Assembly (NCBI RefSeq): GCF_013201035.1
Contig: NZ_CP053707.1
Span: 2,232,001 to 2,296,000 of the forward strand
Direction: 5' to 3'
DNA from: Arthrobacter sp. NEB 688
GTDB taxonomy: Bacteria > Actinomycetota > Actinomycetes > Actinomycetales > Dermatophilaceae
DNA length: 64,000 bases
Positions within the stretch are counted from its first letter, which is position 1, and every line of letters starts with the position of its first letter. A program made the translations under genes and the position numbers. Shown here in pieces: positions 18,525-27,692 of the stretch. The notes beneath the pieces were generated by a model. The model was not told the DNA's origin. It was given only the letters and a program-made list of their open reading frames with translations, and ran no database searches.

Positions 18525-21428
18525 ATGAGCGACACCCCGTACCGCTACACCGCCGAGCTGGCCGGCCGCATCGAGGTCGCCTGGCAGGACCGCTGGGCCG
18601 AGCGTGGCACCTTCCACGCCCCCAACCCCGCCGGCCCGTGGGCCGAGCCCGAGGCCGTCGCCGGCTACGAGGGCGGGCACCTCCTCGTCCTCGACATGTT
18701 CCCCTACCCGAGCGGCGCGGGGCTGCACGTCGGCCACCCGCTCGGCTACATCGCCACCGACGTCTTCGCCCGCTACAACAGGATGCTCGGCAAGAACGTC
18801 CTGCACTGCCTCGGCTACGACGCCTTCGGTCTGCCCGCCGAGCAGTACGCGGTCCAGACGGGGCAGCACCCCCGCAAGACGACCGAGGAGAACATCGCCA
18901 TCATGGCGCGCCAGCTGCGCCGCCTGGGCCTCGGCCACGACGACCGCCGCGCCATCCGGACGATCGACCCGGACTACTACCGCTGGACGCAGTGGATCTT
19001 CCTGCAGATCTTCAACTCCTGGTACGACCACGACGCCCCTCGCGAGGACGGCGGCACCGGCCGCGCCCGCCCCATCGAGGAGCTCGTCGCCGAGTACCGC
19101 GACGGCACCCGCCCGCTGCCCGCCGACGACGGCCGCGGGTGGGACGACCTCTCGCACACCGAGCGGGCCGACCTGCTCGACGCCCAGCGCCTCGTGCAGT
19201 CGGTCGAGGCCACCGTCAACTGGTGCCCCGGCCTCGGCACGGTGCTGGCCAACGAGGAGGTCACGAACGAGGGCCGCTCCGACCGCGGCAACTACCCGGT
19301 CTTCAAGCGCCAGCTGCGCCAGTGGGTCATGCGGATCACCGAGTACGCCGACCGGCTCGCGGACGACCTCGACGGCGTCGAGTGGCCCGAGAAGGTCAAG
19401 ACGATGCAGCGCAACTGGATCGGCCGCAGCCAGGGCGCCCACGTGACGTTCCTGCTCGACGCCGCGCCGGACGCGCTGGGCATCGAGGTCTTCACGACCC
19501 GCCCCGACACCCTCTTCGGCGCGACCTTCATGGTGCTCGCGCCCGAGCACCCGCTCGTCGACACCCTCGTCCCGGCCGACGGCTGGCCCGAGGGCACCCG
19601 CGACGCCTGGACCGGCGGTCACGCCACGCCCGCCGAGGCGGTCGCCGCCTACCGCGCCGAGGCCGGCGCGAAGACCGACCTCGAGCGCCAGGCCGAGGGC
19701 AAGACCAAGACCGGCGTCTTCACCGGCGGGTACGCGACCAACCCGGTCAACGGCGCCCGCGTGCCGGTGTTCGTCGCCGACTACGTCCTCATGGGCTACG
19801 GCACCGGCGCGATCATGGCCGTCCCCGCGCAGGACGAGCGCGACTGGGACTTCGCGACGACCTACGAGCTGCCGATCGTCCGCACCGTGCAGCCGGGCGC
19901 CGACCACGACGAGTCGACCGCGTTCACCGGCGACGGCCCGGCGATCAACTCGGCCAACGACGAGATCAGCCTCGACGGCCTCGGTGTCGCCGACGCCAAG
20001 GAGCGGATGACCGCCTGGCTCGAGGAGAAGGGGTACGGCCGCGGCGCCGTCACCTACAAGCTGCGCGACTGGCTCTTCGCGCGCCAGCGCTACTGGGGCG
20101 AGCCCTTCCCCGTGCTCTTCGACGAGGACGGCATCGCGTACGGCGTGCCCACCGACCAGCTGCCCGTCGAGCTGCCGGACGTGCCGGACTACTCGCCCAA
20201 GGTCTACGACCCCGAGGACGCCGCCAGCGAGCCCGAGCCGCCGCTGGCGCGCGACACGGACTGGGTCGAGGTCGAGCTCGACCTCGACGACGGCCGCGGT
20301 GCCCGCCGCTTCCGCCGCGACACCAACGTCATGCCGCAGTGGGCCGGCTCCTGCTGGTACTACCTGCGCTACCTCGACCCGGCCAACGGCGACGCCCTCG
20401 TCGACCCGGCGAACGAGGACTACTGGATGGGCCCGCGCGAGACCCCCGTCGCCGGCGCACCGGCAGGCACGCGCGACCCCGGCGGCGTCGACCTCTACGT
20501 CGGCGGCGTCGAGCACGCGGTGCTGCACCTGCTCTACGCGCGCTTCTGGCACAAGGTCCTCCACGACCTCGGCCACCTGCGCTCGAGCGAGCCCTTCCGG
20601 ACGTACTTCGCGCAGGGCTACATCCAGGCCCCGGCCTACCGCGACGCGCGCGACCAGCCGGTCGAGGCCAAGGAGGTCGTCGAGGGTCCCGACGGCACCT
20701 TCACCTGGAACGGCGAGCCGGTCACCCGCGAGTTCGGGAAGATCGGCAAGTCGCTCAAGAACATGGTCAGCCCGGACGAGATGTACGAGATGTACGGGGC
20801 CGACACCTTCCGCCTGTACGAGATGGGCCTCGGTCCGCTCGAGCAGAGCAAGCCGTGGGACACCCGGGCCGTCGTCGGCAGCCAGCGCTTCCTCCAGCGG
20901 CTGTGGCGCAACGTGGTCGACGAGGAGACCGGTGAGGTCGTCGTCACCGACGCCGCCCCGGACGACGCGACCAACCGCGTCCTGCACCGGACCATCGACG
21001 CCGTCCGCACCGACTACGCCTCGCTCGGCTTCAACACGGCCATCGCGCGGCTGACCGAGCTGAACAACGCGCTGACCAAGCTCGAGGGCGGTGTGCCGCG
21101 CGCGGCCGCCGAGGCCCTCGTGCTCATGGTCGCGCCGATGGCCCCGCACCTCGCCGAGGAGCTGTGGATGCGGCTGGGGCACACCGAGTCCCTGACGCAC
21201 GAGGCGTTCCCGGTCGCCGACCCCGCGCTGCTCGTGGACGACACCGTGACCTGCGTCGTCCAGGTCCGCGGCAAGGTCAAGGACCGCCTCGAGGTGCCGA
21301 GCGACATCACCGAGGACGCCCTGCGCGAGCTCGCCCTCGCGAGGCCCAAGGTGCAGGCGAGCCTCGAGAACGGCGTGCGGACGGTCATCGTCCGCGCCCC
21401 GAAGCTCGTCAACGTCGTCCCCGCCTGA
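18525..21428 (+). CDS. leuS: Leucyl-tRNA synthetase
   Basis: 967 residues, class Ia synthetase charging tRNA-Leu. The HIGH motif appears as [15 protein letters not shown] near residue 57; the KMSKS loop as [15 protein letters not shown] near residue 748, with Ile and Gly as commonly seen in this group. A CP1 editing domain with [20 protein letters not shown] lies between. The ATG at 18525 has GAGGACGAG before it and matches usual N-termini ([11 protein letters not shown]); an in-frame ATG at 18492 abuts the terminator T-tract and is less likely. Expression is apparently controlled by the upstream leader peptide and attenuator. Confidence 0.97.
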   Translation: MSDTPYRYTAELAGRIEVAWQDRWAERGTFHAPNPAGPWAEPEAVAGYEGGHLLVLDMFPYPSGAGLHVGHPLGYIATDVFARYNRMLGKNVLHCLGYDAFGLPAEQYAVQTGQHPRKTTEENIAIMARQLRRLGLGHDDRRAIRTIDPDYYRWTQWIFLQIFNSWYDHDAPREDGGTGRARPIEELVAEYRDGTRPLPADDGRGWDDLSHTERADLLDAQRLVQSVEATVNWCPGLGTVLANEEVTNEGRSDRGNYPVFKRQLRQWVMRITEYADRLADDLDGVEWPEKVKTMQRNWIGRSQGAHVTFLLDAAPDALGIEVFTTRPDTLFGATFMVLAPEHPLVDTLVPADGWPEGTRDAWTGGHATPAEAVAAYRAEAGAKTDLERQAEGKTKTGVFTGGYATNPVNGARVPVFVADYVLMGYGTGAIMAVPAQDERDWDFATTYELPIVRTVQPGADHDESTAFTGDGPAINSANDEISLDGLGVADAKERMTAWLEEKGYGRGAVTYKLRDWLFARQRYWGEPFPVLFDEDGIAYGVPTDQLPVELPDVPDYSPKVYDPEDAASEPEPPLARDTDWVEVELDLDDGRGARRFRRDTNVMPQWAGSCWYYLRYLDPANGDALVDPANEDYWMGPRETPVAGAPAGTRDPGGVDLYVGGVEHAVLHLLYARFWHKVLHDLGHLRSSEPFRTYFAQGYIQAPAYRDARDQPVEAKEVVEGPDGTFTWNGEPVTREFGKIGKSLKNMVSPDEMYEMYGADTFRLYEMGLGPLEQSKPWDTRAVVGSQRFLQRLWRNVVDEETGEVVVTDAAPDDATNRVLHRTIDAVRTDYASLGFNTAIARLTELNNALTKLEGGVPRAAAEALVLMVAPMAPHLAEELWMRLGHTESLTHEAFPVADPALLVDDTVTCVVQVRGKVKDRLEVPSDITEDALRELALARPKVQASLENGVRTVIVRAPKLVNVVPA

Positions 21429-21511
21429 CCCCGGGCGGCCCGGCCGCCGTGGCGCTACGGAATCCGTGGCGCCACGGCGCCGGCTCGACGGAACGAAACA
21501 CGATCGTCACG

Positions 21512-21524
21512 CGCAACCGTTGCG
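21512..21524. promoter_or_regulatory. Operator-like palindrome upstream of the ABC transporter operon
   Basis: CGCAACCGTTGCG, a perfect 13-bp palindrome (6-bp arms about a single C) 55 bases before the potA-like start. Length and symmetry suit a repressor site; the regulator is not in the window. A weaker 8-bp hairpin (CGTGGCGC/GCGCCACG, 21448-21476) after leuS may be its terminator. Confidence 0.45.
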
Positions 21525-21578
21525 AACCGGCGTCGGGTCCGGTTGAATCGCCGGAACCCGCGCGAGGAGCGACGACAC

Positions 21579-22742
21579 GTGACGACACCGGCGACGACGG
21601 CAGCACCCCCGACGAGCGCGGAGTCGGCCGACGCCGTCGTGCTCACCCGGGTCAGCAAGCTCTACGGTGACGTCGCCGCGGTCGACGACCTGACCCTCAC
21701 GGTGCGGCGCGGCGAGTTCCTCTCGCTGCTCGGCCCGTCCGGCTGCGGCAAGACGACGACGTTGCGGATGATCGCCGGCTTCGAGCACCCGGACACCGGC
21801 GACATCCTCGTCGACGGCCGCAGCGTCCTCGGGGTGCCGCCGCACCGGCGCCAGGTCAACACCGTCTTCCAGGCGTACGCGCTCTTCCCGCACATGTCGG
21901 TCGCCGAGAACGTCGCCTACGGCCTGGAGCAGAAGCGCACGCCCAAGGCCGAGATCCGCACCCAGGTCGCCGAGGCGCTCGACATGGTGCAGATGCGCGG
22001 CTACGCCAACCGCCGTCCGTCGCAGCTCTCCGGCGGCCAGCAGCAGCGGGTCGCGCTCGCCCGCGCCCTCGTCAACCGGCCGAGCGTCCTCCTGCTCGAC
22101 GAGCCGCTCGGGGCGCTGGACCGCCAGCTGCGCGAGGAGATGCAGGTCGAGCTCAAGCTGCTCCAGTCGCGGCTCGGCATCAGCTTCGTCTTCGTCACCC
22201 ACGACCAGGGCGAGGCGCTCTCGATGAGCGACCGCATCGCGATCATGCGCGAGGGGCGTGTCGAGCAGCTGGGCGACGCCGACGCCATCTACTCGACGCC
22301 CGTGTCGGCCTACGTCGCGGGCTTCGTCGGGCAGCAGAACTTCCTCGACGGCCGGGTCACCGACACCGGCGGGGTCGAGACCGACCTCGGCCCGGTGCGC
22401 TCCACCCGCGCGGCCGGCGTCCGCCCGGGGGAGCGCGTGCGAGTCGCCGTGCGCCCCGAGCTCGTCCGCCTGGGCGCCGACGAGCCGAGCGGCACGAGCG
22501 AGAACCGGTTGCGCGGCACCGTGATCGGCGTCGCGCACCAGGGCGAGACGCGGCAGTTCCTCGTCGACGCCGGCCACGGCCACACCGTGCTCGCGCGCGT
22601 CCCGACCCCCGCGGCCCCGCGCCTTTCCGTCGGCGACACCGCGTGGTGCCGCTGGGAGGCCGACGACGTCCACCTCTTCCCCCACGACGGCGAGCACTCG
22701 GCGCCGCCCCCGACCTCCGTGCCCGACGAGCACGCCGGCTGA
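21579..22742 (+). CDS. potA: Polyamine-type ABC transporter ATPase
   Basis: 387 residues. Walker A GPSGCGKTT near residue 60, Q-loop VFQAYALFPHMSVAENV, signature LSGGQQQR, Walker B LLLDEPLGALD and switch histidine FVTHDQGEA, followed by a C-terminal TOBE regulatory domain (about residues 280-360). It energises import by the two permeases encoded downstream. The GTG start has GAGGAG 7 bases upstream; an in-frame ATG at 21543 would add 12 unsupported residues. First gene of a five-gene operon. Confidence 0.92.
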   Translation: MTTPATTAAPPTSAESADAVVLTRVSKLYGDVAAVDDLTLTVRRGEFLSLLGPSGCGKTTTLRMIAGFEHPDTGDILVDGRSVLGVPPHRRQVNTVFQAYALFPHMSVAENVAYGLEQKRTPKAEIRTQVAEALDMVQMRGYANRRPSQLSGGQQQRVALARALVNRPSVLLLDEPLGALDRQLREEMQVELKLLQSRLGISFVFVTHDQGEALSMSDRIAIMREGRVEQLGDADAIYSTPVSAYVAGFVGQQNFLDGRVTDTGGVETDLGPVRSTRAAGVRPGERVRVAVRPELVRLGADEPSGTSENRLRGTVIGVAHQGETRQFLVDAGHGHTVLARVPTPAAPRLSVGDTAWCRWEADDVHLFPHDGEHSAPPPTSVPDEHAG

Positions 22743-22765
22743 CCCCGTCCACGAGGAGACCCACG

Positions 22766-23989
22766 ATGAGCCGTCCCGAGCAGCCCCTGCGCATCCTCGC
22801 CCACACCTCGGCGGTGCCCCGCATCCGCCGCGAGCTGACCCGTCGCGGGCTGCTCGGCCTCGCGGCCGCCGGGGGAGCCGGGCTGCTCTCCGCGTGCGGT
22901 GGGGGAGGCGGCGGCACCGGTGGCGGGGGCAACTCCACGTCGGTGCCGACGGCCGCGCCGCCGAGCCAGGTCGCGACCGGCGGCGCGCTCGAGGGCTCGA
23001 TCTCGATGTACTCGTGGGGCGACTACGACGCGCCCGAGGTGCTCGAGGCCTTCACGAAGGCCGAGGGCCCGACGATCACGACCGACTCGTTCGGGTCCAA
23101 CGAGGAGCTGATCTCCAAGCTCGTCGCGGGCAAGGGCACCGGCGGCTACGACATCGTCGTCCCGACCGGCGCGTTCATCCCGCAGATGGTGCAGAACGGC
23201 CTCCTCGCCCCCATCAACAAGGAGCTCGTGCCCAACCTCCGGCACATGGACCCGCAGTTCCTCGGGCAGGCGTGGGACCCGGCGAACAACTACTCGATCT
23301 GCAAGGCGTGGGGCACGACCGGCTTCGTCTACGACCGCACGAAGATCACCCGCGAGCTGAAGACCTGGACCGACTTCGCCGACTGCGCCGCCAAGGAGGC
23401 CAGCGGCAAGGTGTCGCTCCTCGACGACCCGGCCGAGATCACGGGGATCTACTACTGGGCCAACGGGATCGACTGGAACACCACCGACTCGGCGCAGATC
23501 GACGCGGCCGAGAAGTTCGTCGTCGGCACCCTCGCCCCGCACGTCGCGGCCTTCGACTCCTACCCCGGCGGGCAGGCCATCCCGCAGGGCACCCAGTGGC
23601 TCATGCAGTGCTGGAACGGCGACGCGCGCATCGGCATCCAGAACAGCAAGGACCCCGAGAAGTGGCAGTGGGTGCTCGGCTCGCCGACGACCGAGCTGTG
23701 GATGGACAACTGGGCCATCGCGGCCGGCGCGCCCCACCCCGAGGCGGCGCACGCGTTCATCGACTACGTGCTGACCCCCGAGAACCAGCTGAAGAACGTC
23801 GACTACATCGGGTACCACACGGGCGCCAAGGACATCGAGGACGCGGCGAAGCAGGCCGGCCTGGACATGCTCGACATGGTGTTCTTCACGCCCGAGCAGA
23901 TCGCGACGATGAAGACCGGCGAGGTCAACGAGGCCCAGCAGCGGACGGTCGACATCTGGAACAAGGCCAAGGCGGCGGCCGGTGCCTGA
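22766..23989 (+). CDS. potD: Polyamine-type extracellular solute-binding lipoprotein
   Basis: 407 residues. The N-terminus carries a twin-arginine-like RRELTRRGLLGLAAAGG segment and a lipobox LLSACG, so it is probably exported by Tat and lipid-anchored on the outside. A Gly-rich linker then leads to the PotD/PotF fold: ISMYSWGDYDAPEVLEAF, GGYDIVVPTGAFIPQMVQNG, LWMDNWAIAAGAPHPEAAHA and FIDYVLTPENQLKNVDYIGY. Captures spermidine, putrescine or a similar cation for the transporter. Ligand residues were not checked. Overlaps the next permease gene by 8 bases. Confidence 0.9.
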   Translation: MSRPEQPLRILAHTSAVPRIRRELTRRGLLGLAAAGGAGLLSACGGGGGGTGGGGNSTSVPTAAPPSQVATGGALEGSISMYSWGDYDAPEVLEAFTKAEGPTITTDSFGSNEELISKLVAGKGTGGYDIVVPTGAFIPQMVQNGLLAPINKELVPNLRHMDPQFLGQAWDPANNYSICKAWGTTGFVYDRTKITRELKTWTDFADCAAKEASGKVSLLDDPAEITGIYYWANGIDWNTTDSAQIDAAEKFVVGTLAPHVAAFDSYPGGQAIPQGTQWLMQCWNGDARIGIQNSKDPEKWQWVLGSPTTELWMDNWAIAAGAPHPEAAHAFIDYVLTPENQLKNVDYIGYHTGAKDIEDAAKQAGLDMLDMVFFTPEQIATMKTGEVNEAQQRTVDIWNKAKAAAGA

Positions 23990-24917
23990 CGGCGCCCTCG
24001 CCGCGCCGCCGCCGACGCCCACGACCCGTCGTCTGCGCGCCCCGCGCTTCACCCTGGCGCTGCCGGCGGGGCTCTGGCTCGTCCTGTTCTTCGTCGTGCC
24101 GATCGGCACCGTCGTGTGGTTCAGCTTCGGCTACAAGCCGGGGCTGTTCGGCACCCACGCCAACGACGTGCTCTCGCTCGACCGCTACCGGGAGGCCCTG
24201 TCTCCCACCTTCTTCGCGACGTTCCAGAACACGCTCTGGGTCGGCGTCGCGGGCACCCTGCTGTGCCTGGTCATCGGGATGCCGGCTGCCTACTGGATGG
24301 CGGTCAAGGCGCCCCCGAGCCGCCGCGGGCTGCTCATCGCGCTCGTCATGGTCCCGTACTGGACCAACTTCCTCGTCCGCACGATCGGCTGGCAGGTCAT
24401 CCTCGCCCCGCAGGGCTGGCTCTCGGAGCTGCTGCAGACGCTGCACCTGACCGCCGGCCCGCTCGAGGTCCTCTACACGCGCACCGCCGTGCTCATCGGC
24501 GTCGTCTACAACTACCTGCCGCTGATGATCCTGCCGCTGTTCGTCGCCTTCGACCGCGTCGGCGGGTCGCTGCGCGAGGCGAGCAAGGACCTCGGGGCCA
24601 CCCGGTGGCGGACCTTCACCCGGGTCACGCTGCCGCTCGCCCGCCCCGGGATCATCGCCGGCACCGTGCTCGTGTTCATCCCGCTCATGGGCGACTACGT
24701 GACGGCCACGGTGCTCGGCGGCGCGAAGGGCAACATGGTCGGGCAGCTCGTGGCCAGCCAGTTCCAGACCGCGCAGAACTGGGCGCTCGGGTCGGCGATG
24801 GCCGTCGTGCTCGTCCTCGTCATCAGCCTGACGGTCGCGGTCATCGCGGGCCTCGTGTGGCTCGTCGGGCTGCCGCTGCGCGCCCGGCACCGGCTCGTCC
24901 TCGAGGAGGTGGCATGA
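23982..24917 (+). CDS. potB: ABC transporter permease, PotB type
   Basis: 311 residues with six hydrophobic helices. The cytoplasmic coupling loop has the EAA signature, SLREASKDLGATRWRTFTRV, followed by TLPLARPGIIAG, which docks onto the ATPase. The N-terminal first helix ALPAGLWLVLFFVVPIGTVV and the large periplasmic loop are typical of PotB. GTG start within the end of the binding-protein gene, suggesting translational coupling; overlaps the next permease by ATGA. Confidence 0.9.
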   Translation: MPDGALAAPPPTPTTRRLRAPRFTLALPAGLWLVLFFVVPIGTVVWFSFGYKPGLFGTHANDVLSLDRYREALSPTFFATFQNTLWVGVAGTLLCLVIGMPAAYWMAVKAPPSRRGLLIALVMVPYWTNFLVRTIGWQVILAPQGWLSELLQTLHLTAGPLEVLYTRTAVLIGVVYNYLPLMILPLFVAFDRVGGSLREASKDLGATRWRTFTRVTLPLARPGIIAGTVLVFIPLMGDYVTATVLGGAKGNMVGQLVASQFQTAQNWALGSAMAVVLVLVISLTVAVIAGLVWLVGLPLRARHRLVLEEVA

Positions 24918-25786
24918 GCCCCGACGGGCCGCCGCCGCCCGCGCCGCGTCCGCGCTCGTGGACCGACCGCGCCCTGACCGCCGTCGGGGTCCTCGTCCTG
25001 CTCTTCCTCTTCGCGCCGATCGTCGTGGTCGTCGTCTACTCGTTCAACGAGGGCCGGCTGCTCATCGCCTGGGACCACTTCGGGTTCGGCTCCTTCCGCG
25101 CGCTCGTCGAGCGGCCCGCAGTCCGCAGCGCCGTCGTCGTGTCGCTCCAGGTCGCCGTGCTGTCCGCGCTCCTCGCGACGTTGCTCGGCACGATGGCCGG
25201 GGTGGCCCTCGCGCGCCGGCCGGGCCGGTGGACGTGGTGGTTCATCGGCCTCCTGCTCCTCGTGTCGGTGACGCCCGAGATCGTCGACGCCGTCTCGCTC
25301 CTGCCGTGGCTGGTCTACCTCGGCTCGGACGCCGGCCTCACGGTCTTCAACGGCGGCATCGTCCGGCTCGTCGTCGGGCACTCGCTCTTCTCGACCGCGG
25401 TCGTCGCGTACATCGTCCGCGCCCGGCTGGTCGGCCTCGACGAGTCGCTCGAGGAGGCATCGGGGGACCTGTACGCACCGCCGGGCCGGACCTTCCGGCG
25501 GGTCACCGTCCCGCTCGCGATGCCCGCCGTCCTCGCGGGCTCGCTGCTCTCCTTCACGCTGAGCCTCGACAACACGATCGTCTCGGCGTTCGTCCAGGTC
25601 TCGGGCACGACCCCGTGGCCGGTCTACGTCCTCTCGGCGCTGCGCTCCGGCCTGCGCCCCGAGATCGCCGCCGTCTCGACGGTGATGCTCGTCCTCACCC
25701 TGCTCGCCCTCGGTCTCGTCGCGTGGGTGCTCCGGCGCTCGGGCGACTCGGCCACCGACATCGCACGCACCATGGGAGGTGGATGA
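24914..25786 (+). CDS. potC: ABC transporter permease, PotC type
   Basis: 290 residues, six helices, second permease of the polyamine-type importer. YSFNEGRLLIAWDHFGFGSF after helix 1 resembles the PotC N-terminal loop; the EAA-type loop is DESLEEASGDLYAPPGRTFR with TVPLAMPAVLAG. Note that the usual Gly-Ala after D-L is replaced by Tyr-Ala, a small divergence in the coupling loop. It overlaps the upstream permease by ATGA and the amidohydrolase gene downstream by ATGA. Confidence 0.9.
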   Translation: MSPDGPPPPAPRPRSWTDRALTAVGVLVLLFLFAPIVVVVVYSFNEGRLLIAWDHFGFGSFRALVERPAVRSAVVVSLQVAVLSALLATLLGTMAGVALARRPGRWTWWFIGLLLLVSVTPEIVDAVSLLPWLVYLGSDAGLTVFNGGIVRLVVGHSLFSTAVVAYIVRARLVGLDESLEEASGDLYAPPGRTFRRVTVPLAMPAVLAGSLLSFTLSLDNTIVSAFVQVSGTTPWPVYVLSALRSGLRPEIAAVSTVMLVLTLLALGLVAWVLRRSGDSATDIARTMGGG

Positions 25787-27441
25787 CCGTGGTCGACATG
25801 GTCTTCTCCGGCGGACCGGTCTTCACGTCGCGGGCGGTGCGCTCGCGCCCGACCGCCGTCGCCGTCGACGGGGGGAGGGTCGTCGCCGTCGGGCACGACG
25901 AGGTCCTCGACCTCGCGACGTCGCGCACCGAGCACGTCGACCTGCGCGGGCGGATGCTCCTGCCCGGGTTCCAGGACGCGCACGTGCACCCGGTGTGGGC
26001 GGGCGTCGACATGCTGCGCTGCGACCTCACCGAGCTCTCGGGCGCCGACGCCTACCTCGAGCGGATCGGGCGGTACGTCCGCGAGAACCCGGACGAGGAG
26101 TGGGTGCTCGGCGCCGGCTGGTCGATGGCCGCCTTCCCCGGCGGGACGCCGACGGCCGCGGCCATCGACGCCGTCGTGGGCGGTCGGCCGGCCTTCCTGC
26201 CCAACCGCGACGGGCACGGCGCGTGGGTGTCGTCCGAGGCGCTGCGCCGGGCGGGCATCGACCGCGACACCCCGGACCCGCGCGACGGGCGCATCGAGCG
26301 CGACGCCGACGGCAACCCCTCGGGCACGCTCCACGAGGGCGCGATGGCCCTCGTCGGGAGCATCGCCCCGGAGACGACCGACGAGCAGCGCCTCGAGGGG
26401 CTGCTGCGCGCCCAGGCGCACCTCCACGCGCTCGGCGTGACGGCGTGGCAGGACGCGATCATCGGCGACTACGGCGACGGCGGGAACCCGGCGCGGGCGT
26501 ACCGGGCGGCGGACGCGTCCGGGCGGCTGACCGGACGCGTCGTCGGCGCGCTCTGGTGGGACCGCAACTCCGGTCTGGAGCAGGTACCCGACATCATCGA
26601 GCGGCGGGATGCCCTGTCCACCAGCCGGTTCCGTGCGACGAGCGTGAAGATCATGCAGGACGGCGTGCCCGAGAACTTCACCGCGGCGATGCTCGACCCG
26701 TACTGCGACGGCCACGGCCGGTACACCGACAACTCGGGCATCTCGTTCGTCCCCGTCGAGACCCTGATGCCGGCCGCCGTGCAGCTCGACGCCGCGGGCT
26801 TCCAGCTGCACTTCCACGCCATCGGCGACCGCGCCGTGCGCGAGTGCCTCGACGCCGTCGAGGGGGCGGTCGCCGCCAACGGCCGCCGCGACGCGCGCCA
26901 CCACATCGCGCACGTGCAGGTCATCCACCCCGACGACGTCCACCGCTTCCGCGAGCTCGGCGTCGTCGCCAACCTCCAGGCGTTCTGGGCCGCGCTCGAG
27001 GCGCAGATGGTCGAGCTGACCATCCCGTTCCTCGGCGAGCCGCGCACGTCGTGGCAGTACCCCTTCGGCGACCTGCACCGCTCCGGCGCGACGCTGGCGA
27101 TGGGCTCGGACTGGGCGGTCTCGACGGCCGACCCGCTCGCGGCCGTCCACGTCGCGGTGACACGGCAGATCCCCGAGGCGCACCGCGAGGGGGAGCCCGA
27201 GCACCCGGTGTTCCTCCCCGAGCAGCGGCTCGACCTCGCGACCGCGCTCACCGCCTACACCGCCGGCTCGGCGTTCGTGAACCGCCACGAGGGCACGGGC
27301 AGCATCCGGGAGGGGGCGCTGGCCGACCTCGTCGTCCTCGACCGCGACCCGTTCGCCGGGCCGCCCGAGGAGATCGGCGCGACGCGCGTGCTGCAGACCT
27401 TCGTCGACGGCGCTCGCGTGCACGCCGCCGACGACGCCTGA
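25783..27441 (+). CDS. Amidohydrolase family 3 (YtcJ-like)
   Basis: 552 residues, metal-dependent amidohydrolase. Metal-binding DAHVHP near residue 66, the second-shell HFHAIGDRAVRECLDA and ARHHIAHVQVIHPDD, and the catalytic aspartate in MGSDWAVSTADPLAAVHVAV. The C-terminal composite sandwich ends with GALADLVVLDRDPF. YtcJ relatives act on N-acylated amines, formamides and similar compounds. Its start overlaps the PotC-type stop (ATGA), so it is made with the transporter: an imported substrate is probably hydrolysed here. The exact substrate cannot be deduced. Confidence 0.88.
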   Translation: MTVVDMVFSGGPVFTSRAVRSRPTAVAVDGGRVVAVGHDEVLDLATSRTEHVDLRGRMLLPGFQDAHVHPVWAGVDMLRCDLTELSGADAYLERIGRYVRENPDEEWVLGAGWSMAAFPGGTPTAAAIDAVVGGRPAFLPNRDGHGAWVSSEALRRAGIDRDTPDPRDGRIERDADGNPSGTLHEGAMALVGSIAPETTDEQRLEGLLRAQAHLHALGVTAWQDAIIGDYGDGGNPARAYRAADASGRLTGRVVGALWWDRNSGLEQVPDIIERRDALSTSRFRATSVKIMQDGVPENFTAAMLDPYCDGHGRYTDNSGISFVPVETLMPAAVQLDAAGFQLHFHAIGDRAVRECLDAVEGAVAANGRRDARHHIAHVQVIHPDDVHRFRELGVVANLQAFWAALEAQMVELTIPFLGEPRTSWQYPFGDLHRSGATLAMGSDWAVSTADPLAAVHVAVTRQIPEAHREGEPEHPVFLPEQRLDLATALTAYTAGSAFVNRHEGTGSIREGALADLVVLDRDPFAGPPEEIGATRVLQTFVDGARVHAADDA

Positions 27442-27533
27442 GGCCGGGGGAGCGGGCGGGGCGGCGGGCGCCGTCCCACGTCGTGGACCCCGGATGACGG
27501 GGCCCGCGCGGCCTTGTCACACTCGTCGGCGTA

Positions 27534-27648
27534 GGTCATGAGTGCCAGTGACAAGCCCCGGCTCGCTGGCCGGCAACCCTCCTCCGCGGTGGGGTGCCCC
27601 GGGTGACGACCTGGTCGGCGCCGCCGTGGCGTCGGCAAGCGCGGGTCC
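27534..27648 (+). ncRNA. SAM-IV riboswitch
   Basis: Begins GGTCATGAGTGCCAG and continues with CAAGCCCCGGCT, GCTGGCCGGCAACCCTCC, the GCGGTGGGGTGCCCCGGGTG segment and closing GACGACCTGG, then the 3' GGCAAGCGCGGGTC that takes part in the SAM-IV pseudoknot. This matches the actinobacterial SAM-IV consensus (as in mycobacteria) nearly base for base. It senses S-adenosylmethionine. The downstream ribosome-binding site AGGAGG (27682-27687) sits within GGCC...GGCC (27674-27677/27686-27689), so control may be at translation. Confidence 0.92.
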
Positions 27649-27692
27649 CGGGGCCGTCCCCGAGGGTCCACGAGGCCCTCCAGGAGGCCCCG

